64,000 nucleotides of DNA. Source: Nocardia sp. alder85J (lineage in GTDB: Bacteria > Actinomycetota > Actinomycetes > Mycobacteriales > Mycobacteriaceae). Under the pieces are notes generated by a model, which searched no databases, was not told where the DNA came from, and worked only from the letters and a program-made list of their open reading frames with translations. How positions within the stretch are numbered: position 1 is the stretch's first letter; each line of letters starts with the position of its first letter. Shown in pieces: positions 6,759 to 14,905 of this stretch. The stretch lies in NCBI RefSeq assembly GCF_020176955.2, contig NZ_JAIUCZ020000003.1:372001-436000 (forward strand). Direction: 5' to 3'. A program made the position numbers and the translations under genes.

Positions 6759-8122
6759 CCGTGCTCTCCTCCCGTTCGCGACCAGGGTGTGGTCGTCGCG
6801 TGCGGCCGACCCGGCAGGGGCACGGGCACCAGCGCGACCGTGATGTTGTCGCTGCCGCCACCGTCGAGGGCGAAATCGACCAGCGCGTGCGCCGCCGCGC
6901 CGGCGGCCGTCGCGGTGGCCACCATCGCCAGATCGTCGGCGGCGGGCAGGTAGTTCCACAGCCCGTCGCTGCACAGCAGCACCACGCCGGGCCCGCGCAC
7001 CCGATGGGTGTGCACCTCGGTGGTGGCGGCGGAATCGACGGAATCGGCGCCGAGCCAGCGCACCAGCGCGTGCGCCCGGGGATCCCGCATCGCCGCGGCC
7101 TCGTCGAGTTGCCCGGCGGCGACGACCAACTGTGCCCACGAGTCGTCCACGGTCAGCCGCCGCGACTGCGCCGACTCCGATCCGGTCAGCCAATACCCGC
7201 GACTGTCACCGACATTCGCGACCGTGACCTCGTATTCCACCGGCTCGGCGGCCTCGCGGCCGGGTGCGGCCTCGGCAGCCGCCCGTTCCGGCGCCACCCC
7301 GGCTTCCGGATCCGGCAGCGCCACGAAATCCGTTCGTTCCGAGGACATCTCGGCCGAGTACTGCCCGATCGCAGGGCCCGCGTCCGGCTGCGGCGCTCCG
7401 GAATCCGGCCCGTCCCAGCCGTTCTCGGCGCCGGCTTCCGGCACCGGCTCGACGACCGGGAATTCCGGCATCGTCGCGACGTCCGCGCGGGCCGGGGCGC
7501 GGCGCACGACGGCCGAGACGTAGGTGCAGGAGGGGGCGTTGTGATGGCCGCCCGCGGTGGCGCGGACCGCCTCGAAGGCCGCGTCCAGGCCGATCCGGGT
7601 GGCCTGCACCGGATCCCAGCCCGCGGCCAGGGCGGCCACGATACCGTCGACGCCGCTGCGGGACGCCGCGCCGGAGGCGGCCTGCGGGTCGGAGGAGGTG
7701 GACACGCCGTCGCACAGCACGACGATCGCCACCGGGCCGGCGGGGTTCGCGGGGTCTGCGACGACCGTGGCCGCGACGGCGTCCTCGTTGTGCGCGTGCA
7801 CCTTGCCGCGGTGAGTGCTCAGCTGTATCGCGCCCAGATCGGCGGAGCCGGCGTCCGGCGGGCTGCGCAGTTCACCGCAGCCGGCGCAGTAACCGTCGGC
7901 GTCGAAACCCGTACCGCCGCAACCGTCGCAGGGCGTGGCGGCGGCCGCGGCGGTCAGCGGCAGCACCGCGTAACCGGTGACGGCGGCGGCCGGCGGCGGC
8001 GGGGTCGGTGCGGGCGGATCGGCGGTCGCGCCCAGATCCCGGCCGCAGTTCTCGCAGAACCGATCGGCGGGCCCGGCGATGTCGGACCCGCAGGCGGGAC
8101 ACCGCCTCGTCGCCGCGGTCAC
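6755..8122 (-). CDS. PP2C-type protein phosphatase with N-terminal zinc ribbons
   Basis: A 455-residue PPM/PP2C serine/threonine phosphatase. A zinc ribbon opens the chain (C8/C11 and C23/C26), and a second Cys-rich ribbon (CDGCGG...CAGCG) follows a Pro/Ala linker at about 63-81. The catalytic domain begins near residue 95 and has the metal and phosphate motifs LCDGVSTSSD, VANVGDSRGYW, LCSDGLWNYL and GGSDNITVALV. An acidic low-complexity insertion of about 90 residues interrupts it between the second and third blocks. The GTG start at 8122 overlaps the pknG stop (GTGA). Its place directly after pknG suggests that it reverses PknG phosphorylation. Confidence 0.9.
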   Translation of the reverse strand: MTAATRRCPACGSDIAGPADRFCENCGRDLGATADPPAPTPPPPAAAVTGYAVLPLTAAAAATPCDGCGGTGFDADGYCAGCGELRSPPDAGSADLGAIQLSTHRGKVHAHNEDAVAATVVADPANPAGPVAIVVLCDGVSTSSDPQAASGAASRSGVDGIVAALAAGWDPVQATRIGLDAAFEAVRATAGGHHNAPSCTYVSAVVRRAPARADVATMPEFPVVEPVPEAGAENGWDGPDSGAPQPDAGPAIGQYSAEMSSERTDFVALPDPEAGVAPERAAAEAAPGREAAEPVEYEVTVANVGDSRGYWLTGSESAQSRRLTVDDSWAQLVVAAGQLDEAAAMRDPRAHALVRWLGADSVDSAATTEVHTHRVRGPGVVLLCSDGLWNYLPAADDLAMVATATAAGAAAHALVDFALDGGGSDNITVALVPVPLPGRPHATTTPWSRTGGEHG

Positions 8123-10548
8123 AGGACCGACCTCGGCCGGATCTCGTTGGCGCGCTGCACGAGTGCGAAGCGGCCCCACATGTCGCCGGTGTCGTGGGCG
8201 ACGGCGCGATAGCACGACTCCAGCCCCGCGCGGACGCCCGCGAGGTCGAAGGGGTTGCCCAGTAACGGCGCCGGCCCGGCCCGATGTCCGGCGGCCAGCC
8301 ACCGCAACGACGTCTCCAGCACCAGTGAGCGGACCGCGGCGGTACGACGGGTGGAGTCCAGGACCAGCCGGGCCACCCGTTCACCGCAGTCGCGCAACAG
8401 GTCCTCGGTGACCTCGGCCGGATCACGGTCGTACAGCAGCGCTTCCACGGCCGCGATGCGGGCCTCCGCGTACAGCGCCGAGGACGGCTCGACCTCGTCG
8501 AGCACGGCCACCGCACCGTCGCGGTCGCCGGCCGCGCGGCGCAACCGGGCCAGGCCGAAGGCGGCGGCGACATGGGCGTGGTCGGTGCGCCACACCGTCT
8601 CATAGCCACGCCCGGTTTCGGCGTCGGGCTCCGCACCGACGGCGGTGCGGCCCAGTTCCGAGGCCACGGCCAGCGCCAGCTTCGGCGCCGCCTCACCCGG
8701 CAGCGCACTGTAGACGGCATCGAATTCGGCGGCGGCGGAGTCGAACTCGCCCGCCACCAGGCGGGCCGCGCCACGGAACCAGGCCAGCCGCCAGTCCGCG
8801 CCGACGGTGGCGGTGAGTTCGCCGATGCGGCGGTGCGCCTCGGCGGCGGCGCCGGCCTCGACGGCCGCCCGGATCAGCCGCAGCGGGATCTCCACCGAAT
8901 CGTCGCTACCCCCGGCCAGCGCGGTCTCCAGCTCGGCGACCGTCGTTTCGGTGGTGGCGGCCAGCAACGCGGCGCCGGCGTCGGAGGTGTCGACCAGCGG
9001 CACCGGCAGGGCCGCGACGACCTCGCGGGGCAGGGGTGCGGCGGCGATGCCGAACGGCGCGCGCGGCGGCCCGAAATTGACCGGCCGCTCCGGCGGCCGC
9101 GGGTGGCCGTCGGTGGTCGCGAGCACCTCGCGCAGCACCCCGGTCAACTGCTCGGCCAGCTCCTCGACGGAGCCGAAGCGCGCGTCGGGGTCGAGATCGG
9201 TGGCCCGCAGCAGGAATCGGTACAGGCAGTCGTGGTCGGCCAGCAGCGACTCGGTGTCCGGACCGGGCAACTCGGCGAAATGGCCGCCGCGCTGCGGCAC
9301 ATTCATCATCAGCACGGCGAGGGTGCGGCCGATCGTATAGACCTCGGAGGCGACGGTCGGGCCGGTGCGGGCGATCTCCGGCGCCTGATATCCGATGGTG
9401 CCGTAGATCGGGCTGTCCTCGTCGTCCAGCGCGATCACCGCGCCCAGATCGATCAGCTTCGGCTGCTCCGCGGTCAGCATGATGTTGCCCGGCTTGAAAT
9501 CACAGTAGGCCAGCCCGAGACCGTGCAGATAGCCGAGCGCGGGGAGGATGTCGAGTACATACGCGATGGCCTGGGCGGGTGGTAGATGAACGTCCCCCGA
9601 CTCCAGCCGATCTCGTAACAGTTGATCCAGCGAGGTGCCACCGACATACTCCATCACGATGTAACCGACTGTGACACCGTCGGATCCGGTGTGTTCCACG
9701 AAATTGAAGATCTTCACGATATTCGGGTGCTCGACCTGCGCCAGGAACCGGCGCTCCGCCAGCGCCGCCGCGATCGCGGCGGGATCGGCCGTGTTGAGCA
9801 GTCCCTTGAGCACCACCCAGCGATTGCTGACCTTGCGGTCGATCGCGAGGTAGATCCAGCCCAGCCCGCCGTGCGCCAGCGCGCCGGCGACCTCGTACTG
9901 GTCGCCGACCAGGTCACCGCGGGACAGCTTGGGTGAGAAGGAGAATCGGGTGCCGCACTGCGCGCAGAAGCCCGCGGTGCGGCCGGGCCGATCGTCCTGA
10001 CCGCGTCCCACCGGCTGCTCGCACTTCGCACAGAACCGCTTCGACTCCGGCACCTGCGGATTCGCGAGCACGGCGGTGGCGGGGTCGACGCGCGGCACCG
10101 GCGGCACCTCGACCAGCCCGGCGCCCAGGCGATTCCGCCGGCGCCCCGAGGTGGTCCGGGTACGCATCGTCCGGCCGCCGGTCGCGCCCGCCGCCGTCGC
10201 CACCGTACCCGTCGGTGCGCCGGGACCTTTCGGCGCGGCAGCGGTCGCAGCTCCGTCCGGCGCGGCAAATCCCCGCGGCGCGGCGGCAGTCGCGTCCCCG
10301 TCCGGTGCGGCAGGTCCTCGCGGCGCGGCGGCGGTGGCATCCCCGCCCGGCGCGGCGAGACCTTTCAGGTCGGCGGCGGTCACCGAACGGCGCGGTGTGG
10401 CGGTGCCTTTCGGGGCGGCGACGGCGTCCGGGACGTCCGGGGCGGCGGAATACGCCGGTGGCCCCGGATCATTCAGCGGGGCGGTCCCGCAACTGTCGCA
10501 GTAGCCGTCGACGATCGTTCCGGTGCAGCCGGTTTCGCGGCAGTTCAT
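8119..10548 (-). CDS. pknG: Serine/threonine protein kinase PknG
   Basis: An 809-residue soluble kinase with the PknG architecture: an N-terminal tail, a rubredoxin-like metal site (FCAKCEQ and FCAQCGTRF), a kinase domain and a C-terminal TPR-like helical region. Kinase landmarks are the glycine loop GALAHGGLGWIYLA, the ATP lysine in WVVLKGL, the catalytic loop YCDFKPGNIM and the DLG metal motif in LIDLGAV. In mycobacteria and corynebacteria PknG phosphorylates GarA/OdhI and so controls 2-oxoglutarate dehydrogenase and glutamate metabolism. Unusual here is an extra N-terminal zinc-ribbon-like segment (CRETGCTG...CDSCG), followed by a 15-residue Ala/Pro-rich repeat. ATG 10548 overlaps the upstream stop (ATGA) and follows GGGGAGG. 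Confidence 0.95.
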   Translation of the reverse strand: MNCRETGCTGTIVDGYCDSCGTAPLNDPGPPAYSAAPDVPDAVAAPKGTATPRRSVTAADLKGLAAPGGDATAAAPRGPAAPDGDATAAAPRGFAAPDGAATAAAPKGPGAPTGTVATAAGATGGRTMRTRTTSGRRRNRLGAGLVEVPPVPRVDPATAVLANPQVPESKRFCAKCEQPVGRGQDDRPGRTAGFCAQCGTRFSFSPKLSRGDLVGDQYEVAGALAHGGLGWIYLAIDRKVSNRWVVLKGLLNTADPAAIAAALAERRFLAQVEHPNIVKIFNFVEHTGSDGVTVGYIVMEYVGGTSLDQLLRDRLESGDVHLPPAQAIAYVLDILPALGYLHGLGLAYCDFKPGNIMLTAEQPKLIDLGAVIALDDEDSPIYGTIGYQAPEIARTGPTVASEVYTIGRTLAVLMMNVPQRGGHFAELPGPDTESLLADHDCLYRFLLRATDLDPDARFGSVEELAEQLTGVLREVLATTDGHPRPPERPVNFGPPRAPFGIAAAPLPREVVAALPVPLVDTSDAGAALLAATTETTVAELETALAGGSDDSVEIPLRLIRAAVEAGAAAEAHRRIGELTATVGADWRLAWFRGAARLVAGEFDSAAAEFDAVYSALPGEAAPKLALAVASELGRTAVGAEPDAETGRGYETVWRTDHAHVAAAFGLARLRRAAGDRDGAVAVLDEVEPSSALYAEARIAAVEALLYDRDPAEVTEDLLRDCGERVARLVLDSTRRTAAVRSLVLETSLRWLAAGHRAGPAPLLGNPFDLAGVRAGLESCYRAVAHDTGDMWGRFALVQRANEIRPRSVL
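10187..10366. repeat. 45-bp minisatellite inside pknG
   Basis: The word GGCGCGGC recurs at 10232, 10277 and 10322, with a degenerate copy before. It encodes a 15-residue unit like PDGDATAAAPRGPAA in the PknG N-terminal linker. The length is a multiple of three, so copy changes would lengthen the linker without breaking the kinase. Confidence 0.75.
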
Positions 10549-11723
10549 CCCTGCCTCCCCGATTTCTCCGCGATGATCTGCTGATAATCGGCGACGGCCC
10601 GGGTGACCGCCGCCAGATCGCAGGGCCGCCGGGCCAGCAGGCCGGTGGCGATCCGGTGTGTGGACAGCACGTCCCGGTCCTCGCCGAATCCGAGCCGGGC
10701 CGCCTTTGCCTGGTAGGCGGTGAGCCGGCCGTGCAGTTCCGAGTGGCGGTCGAGCAGGCCCTGGGCCAGCTGTTCGGCGGCCGCGACGGCCCGCGTCGCG
10801 GCCTCGACGCGGCGGCGCAGTTCCAGCAGACCGGCCGCGGTCACGGCGGTCGCCGGCCCGGCGGCCAGCGCGTTCAGATCGGCCGTCGGGGTGACGGTGG
10901 GGTCGGGGTGCCGCGGTAATGCCGCGGTGAGGATGCGCTCCTCCGCCTCGGCGCAGATCCGGGCGGCCTGCGCGGCGGCGGTGCGCAGCGCCTCGATCCG
11001 GGCACGGGTCTCGGCGAGCGCGGCGGGCCAGTCGGCGGTCATCGCGCGCAGTTCGGCCAGCCCCGCGGCCTCCCGGCGGGTCCGCTCGGCCAGGGCGGTG
11101 ATCCGCTCGTCGACCTCGGCCGGCCGCAGCGACAGCGGATCGGTGCCGGAGCGGGCCAGCAGTTCCGCGACCGCGGCCGCGATGTCGGTGAGTTCCGCGG
11201 TGACGCCGCCGCAGCGGTCCAGTTCGGCCTGCACCGGCGCCAGACCGGTCAGCACCCGGGTGTTGACCGCGTCGACGGAGTCCAGGAATTCGGCGATCGC
11301 CGGGAAGGTGTGGCGCATCCGGTCCAGGGTGTCGGCGATGCCGACGAACAGCACCTGCTCGCCGGGCCCGGTCAGGGTGCGCTGCGCCAACGGGATCGGG
11401 GTCCGCGAGACCTCGTGCGGGCGCTCGCGCAGCAGCCGGGTCAGCTCCGCGCGCTCGGTGTCGGTGGGCCGGTGCCGGCGGGCCCGGATGGCGCGGGCCT
11501 CCTCCAGGATGGTCTGGACCCGGCCGAAGTCCTCCCACATCAGGTCCAGTTGCTGCCGCACCGGCGTCCAGCGCCGCGCGGTGGTCCCGGCGGGCGGAAA
11601 TCCGCGCAGCAGCGTCAGGCCCGGATGTTTGTCCAGCTCCAGCAGTGTCGCGGTGACGGCGTCGATCTCTCTTCCCCGCGAGGCGAGTTCGGTGTCGATC
11701 TCGGCGACGGTCAAGGCGTACAT
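10545..11723 (-). CDS. Helical coiled-coil protein between glnH and pknG
   Basis: A 392-residue, almost wholly helical protein rich in Ala, Glu and Arg, with long heptad-like stretches (about residues 25-110, 150-240 and 280-350). There is no signal peptide, membrane segment or cysteine cluster. I do not recognise a family. The ATG at 11723 lies 7 bp after the glnH stop, and its own stop overlaps pknG, so it is firmly inside the operon. A cytoplasmic adaptor linking the GlnH/GlnX sensor to PknG is a reasonable inference. The longer frame upstream of this ATG is glnH read out of frame. Confidence 0.75.
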   Translation of the reverse strand: MYALTVAEIDTELASRGREIDAVTATLLELDKHPGLTLLRGFPPAGTTARRWTPVRQQLDLMWEDFGRVQTILEEARAIRARRHRPTDTERAELTRLLRERPHEVSRTPIPLAQRTLTGPGEQVLFVGIADTLDRMRHTFPAIAEFLDSVDAVNTRVLTGLAPVQAELDRCGGVTAELTDIAAAVAELLARSGTDPLSLRPAEVDERITALAERTRREAAGLAELRAMTADWPAALAETRARIEALRTAAAQAARICAEAEERILTAALPRHPDPTVTPTADLNALAAGPATAVTAAGLLELRRRVEAATRAVAAAEQLAQGLLDRHSELHGRLTAYQAKAARLGFGEDRDVLSTHRIATGLLARRPCDLAAVTRAVADYQQIIAEKSGRQG

Positions 11724-11730
11724 CGTCGCC

Positions 11731-12699
11731 TCAATCGCTGTAGCGGGCGGCCGGCGGTCCCGGCGACGGGCCCAGGGGCGTGAGGTTCGCGGCGTACATG
11801 CGCTGCCAGGTGCCGTCGCCGCGGATGCGATCGAGCACGCCGTTGACGAACCGCACGAATTCCGGTTCGCCCTTCGGCACCCCGACCGCGTACGGCTCGA
11901 AACCCATGGCGTCACCGATCAATTGGAGATTCGGATCCTGCGCGGCCAGGCCGGCCAGGATCGCCTCGTCGGTGCGGACCGCGTCGACCTGGCCCTGTTG
12001 CAGTTCGACCAGGCAGTCGGTCCAGTTGTCCACGCCCTGCACGATCGGCGGATTCTGCATCGCCAGCAGGGGCGCGGTGGAATCGGAGCCGAAGGTGACG
12101 CACACCCGCTTCCCGGCGAGGTCGGCATTGGACCGGATGCCCGAACCCGACGGGACCAGGATCCGTTGCGGCGCACGGTAGTACACGCTGGAGAAGTCGA
12201 CGTCGCGACGGCGGTCGCAGGTCACCGAGAAGGTACGGACCACGAGGTCCACCTGCCCCTTCTGGAGCGCCGGCACCCGTCCCGCGGTCGAGACCGAGCG
12301 CAGCTCCACCTTGTTCGGATCGCCGAACAGGTCGCGGGCGATCTCCCGGGCCAGATCGATGTCGAAGCCCTGCAACTGCCCGGTGCTGGGATTGCGGTAC
12401 CCGAACAGATAGGTGTTCTGGTCGACGCCGACGGTCAGGCGGCCCTTGGCCAGGATCCGGGCCATCACCGAATTCGGTGGCATGGCACCGGGTTGCGGCT
12501 GCGGTCCGGGTCGCAGGCTGGCCTCGACGTCACAGCCGTTGTCCACCGCACCGAAATCGGTGACCGGGTGCGCGCCCGGTGGCTGCGGCTGTACCGCCGG
12601 CGGCATGGTCGTCACCGGTACCCGGGTGTCCACGCCGCATCCGGCCGCCAGCACCGCGGTGGCGGCCAGTACGGCCGCCCACAGTCGCACGGCACTCAC
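11731..12699 (-). CDS. glnH: GlnH amino-acid-binding lipoprotein
   Basis: A 322-residue extracellular solute-binding protein of the glutamate/glutamine/aspartate type (SBP family 3). The N-terminal signal peptide ends in a lipobox, LAAGC, with the lipidated cysteine at about residue 21. The mature domain opens with LTVGVDQNTYLFGYRN and has the family's GFDIDLAREIA signature and two alpha/beta lobes. In mycobacteria GlnH senses aspartate/glutamate and signals through GlnX to PknG; no ABC permease or ATPase is encoded nearby, which agrees with a sensor and not a transporter. The GTG start (12699) overlaps the glnX stop as GTGA. An odd feature is the Pro-rich linker just after the lipobox. Confidence 0.92.
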   Translation of the reverse strand: MSAVRLWAAVLAATAVLAAGCGVDTRVPVTTMPPAVQPQPPGAHPVTDFGAVDNGCDVEASLRPGPQPQPGAMPPNSVMARILAKGRLTVGVDQNTYLFGYRNPSTGQLQGFDIDLAREIARDLFGDPNKVELRSVSTAGRVPALQKGQVDLVVRTFSVTCDRRRDVDFSSVYYRAPQRILVPSGSGIRSNADLAGKRVCVTFGSDSTAPLLAMQNPPIVQGVDNWTDCLVELQQGQVDAVRTDEAILAGLAAQDPNLQLIGDAMGFEPYAVGVPKGEPEFVRFVNGVLDRIRGDGTWQRMYAANLTPLGPSPGPPAARYSD

Positions 12700-13967
12700 A
12701 GGAACTCCTTCAGCCGCGGCCACAATCCGCCGACGGCGGCGATGGCCGCGAACACCATCAATCCCAGTGTGCCAAGATCGCAGCCACTCCAGCTGTCCCC
12801 ACCGTCGCCGATATCGGCACGGAGGTGGTTGCGGCTGTCGGCGATGGCATCGCGCAGGGAACCGTCGAGGTCGGTGAAGCGCTTGGCGGAGGTGTCCGGG
12901 CCGCCGCCGATGGCCTGGTCGACCGCCGCCAGATAGTTGGCGGCGTTGTACGCGTTGACCTGGAGTTGATGCCCGTCCAGCCAGCGCGCGAGCTGCTGCG
13001 GCATCGGTGAGCCGGTACCCGCGGCGGCCGCCAGCTGATCGCGCAGCTGGGTGGTCTTGGCCTTGAAATCGTCCTCGGGCGCCTGGGTGTCGCCGCGGGT
13101 GATCAGTTCCAGGGTCTCGTCGGTGCGGGCCTGCTGCGCCAGAATCCGTGCCCGGGCCAGGTTCTCGGTGCGGGCCGCGGTCCCGCCCGGTCCGCCGTCG
13201 ATGGCGCCGTGCGCCGCGACGGTCGCGACCACGATCCACCCCAGGGCCAGCACGGCCGCGGCGGCCCCGGCGACCAGCCCGAGATTGAACAGTCGATTGG
13301 TGCGCCGCAACAGGATCCGGGAGCAGGCGACCACGCCGCCGAGCACCAGCACCAGCAGGACCACGGTGATCCAGGGCGGCCGGGTCAGCACGCGCTGATC
13401 GCCGCGCACCGCCGCGTACCGCTGGGTGGTCAGCTGGGCGGCGGTGGGCAGCAACGAATTCTGCATCAGGGCCGAGGCCTCGCGCAGATAGGCGGAACCG
13501 ACCGGGAAGCCCTGGCGGTTGTTGGCCCGCGCCGATTCGACCAGTCCGGTGTAGGTCGGCAGATCGGCGTCGATGCGGGCGACGATCTGCCGGGTGGCCG
13601 GATCGCCCACGCCGCCGGTCGCCGCCGCCAGCGCGTTCGCGGCATCGGTCAGCGACTGCTGATATTGCGCTCGGATCTGCGGTGATTCGACGCCGCCGGA
13701 CAGGAATGCGCTGGCGGCGGAGGCATCCGCGGCCGACAGCGCCACGTACAACCGCTGCGCCGCGTCGGCCAGCGGCTCCTCCCGCTGCAAGGCGGCATCG
13801 CGGCGACCGGTCCGGTCGTTCAGCTCGTTCGCCCCGACCAGCCCGGTGACCAGGCACAGCAGCACCGCCCCGAAAGCGACCGCGACGAGTACGCCGGGTG
13901 TCGTCACGGCGAAACGCCGTAACCACCGAGTACCGGTCCGCAGTGATCCCGGCAGTCGAGGTGCCAA
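12696..13967 (-). CDS. glnX: GlnX membrane sensor
   Basis: About 423 residues. One transmembrane helix near the N-terminus (about 22-46), an extracytoplasmic helical domain (about 50-200), two further helices (about 210-260), a second extracytoplasmic helical domain and a last helix close to the C-terminus (LGLMVFAAIAAVGGLWP). This four-helix arrangement with paired helical sensor domains matches mycobacterial GlnX, which relays GlnH binding to PknG. Start choice: TTG at 13967 has GGAGGAG at a good distance; an in-frame GTG at 13991 lies before that site and is less likely. It is the first gene of the operon, and the promoter must lie in 13968-14179. Confidence 0.85.
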   Translation of the reverse strand: MAPRLPGSLRTGTRWLRRFAVTTPGVLVAVAFGAVLLCLVTGLVGANELNDRTGRRDAALQREEPLADAAQRLYVALSAADASAASAFLSGGVESPQIRAQYQQSLTDAANALAAATGGVGDPATRQIVARIDADLPTYTGLVESARANNRQGFPVGSAYLREASALMQNSLLPTAAQLTTQRYAAVRGDQRVLTRPPWITVVLLVLVLGGVVACSRILLRRTNRLFNLGLVAGAAAAVLALGWIVVATVAAHGAIDGGPGGTAARTENLARARILAQQARTDETLELITRGDTQAPEDDFKAKTTQLRDQLAAAAGTGSPMPQQLARWLDGHQLQVNAYNAANYLAAVDQAIGGGPDTSAKRFTDLDGSLRDAIADSRNHLRADIGDGGDSWSGCDLGTLGLMVFAAIAAVGGLWPRLKEFL

Positions 13968-14179
13968 AATCGCCCCTCCTCCCGTCGTCACGCTATCTCG
14001 CCCAGGATCGTACGGGAGCCGAATCGGTATCGCGCGACGATCATTTCCACCGCCGGGACCCCGGTGAACCCACCCGTTTCCGCGCGCACCGGCCGTCATC
14101 GCGCGTAGAGTTGCGAGCTGACTTCCCGGGCCGGGCATGGTGGCCCTCAGTTTTCCGCAACCGACACCTGGTGAAACGC
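13968..14179. other. Divergent intergenic region glnX / phosphoribosyltransferase
   Basis: A 212-bp gap between divergent genes. The glnX ribosome site (GGAGGAG) is at its left end. The minus-strand promoter for the whole pknG operon should be here, but I cannot point to convincing -35/-10 boxes. Confidence 0.4.
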
Positions 14180-14851
14180 ATGCCATTTCTCGACCGTCAC
14201 GAGGCCGGCCGCCGACTCGTCGAACGCCTGCGGCCCTTTCGCGGGCCGGAGGCGGTCGTCCTCGGCTTGTCCCACGGTGGGGTGCCGGTGGCCTACGAGG
14301 TGGCCGCGGCGCTGCGGCTGCCGCTGGATGTCGCGGTGGTCCGCCGCTTGGCGCCCGGCCCGCAGCGGCAGGCGTTCGGCGCCGTCGCGGAGTCCGGGGT
14401 ACGGGTGATCGACCACGAGCTGGTCCGGCGCGCGCTGATCGATCCGGCCGAGCAGAACCGGGTCGAGCGGCTGGCCCGGGAGGCCGTGCGCAGCGATACC
14501 GCCCGCTTCCGCGGCGGCCGCGACCGGCTGTCCATGGCCGGGCGCACCGCGGTGATCGTCGACGACGGCGTGACCACCGGCGCGACCGCGAAGGCGGCCT
14601 GTGCGCTGGCGCGGGTGCGCGGCGCGGCCCGGGTGGTGTTCGCGGTGCCCGTCGGGGCCTGCCGGCCGATCCTGGAGCTGGCCGGTCACGCCGACAACGT
14701 GGTGTGCCTGGAGACGCCCGCGCTGTTCCACACCCTCGGCCAGTGGTACCGCCACTTCGACCCGGTGCCGGCGCCGCTGGTGTGCGAGTTGCTCGATCGG
14801 GCGGCCGGACGACCGGCGGCCAGCCCCGCGACGCCGACCCCGCCGCGCTGA
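14180..14851 (+). CDS. Phosphoribosyltransferase-fold protein
   Basis: A 223-residue type I PRTase-fold protein. The PRPP loop is clear (VIVDDGVTTGATA, about residues 130-142), and the N-terminal part has the usual VVLGLSHGGVPVAYEVA segment. The end, ALFHTLGQWYRHFDPVPAPLV, is typical of a stand-alone family of uncertain function often encoded with stress or esterase genes. It may act on a nucleobase or be regulatory. An in-frame GTG at 14171 is an alternative start, and neither start has a strong ribosome site. It shares its upstream region with glnX. Confidence 0.8.
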   Translation: MPFLDRHEAGRRLVERLRPFRGPEAVVLGLSHGGVPVAYEVAAALRLPLDVAVVRRLAPGPQRQAFGAVAESGVRVIDHELVRRALIDPAEQNRVERLAREAVRSDTARFRGGRDRLSMAGRTAVIVDDGVTTGATAKAACALARVRGAARVVFAVPVGACRPILELAGHADNVVCLETPALFHTLGQWYRHFDPVPAPLVCELLDRAAGRPAASPATPTPPR

Positions 14852-14855
14852 GCAC

Positions 14856-14905
14856 ACGTGAAACACGTTCTAGACAAGGGTCGCCGGGTGTCCTACCGTC
14901 GATAC
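14856..14905 (+). promoter_or_regulatory. Leaderless P450 promoter with adjacent palindrome
   Basis: TAGACA (14871-14876), a 17-bp spacer and TACCGT (14894-14899) form a good sigma-70-type promoter. Only six bases separate the -10 box from the ATG at 14906, so the mRNA should begin at the start codon. The palindrome ACGTGAAACACGT (14856-14868) abuts the -35 box and may bind the TetR protein encoded downstream. Confidence 0.6.

Noticed and set aside
5112..6953. 613-residue plus-strand reading frame over the VWA gene
   Set aside because: It is antisense to a well-supported gene, consists of low-complexity His/Gly/Arg sequence, and its frame matches the wobble pattern of the opposite strand.
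8119..11538. One very large protein covering pknG and the preceding gene on the minus strand
   Set aside because: The first 330 residues are Arg-rich out-of-frame reading of the coiled-coil gene. A proper ATG with a ribosome site occurs at 10548.
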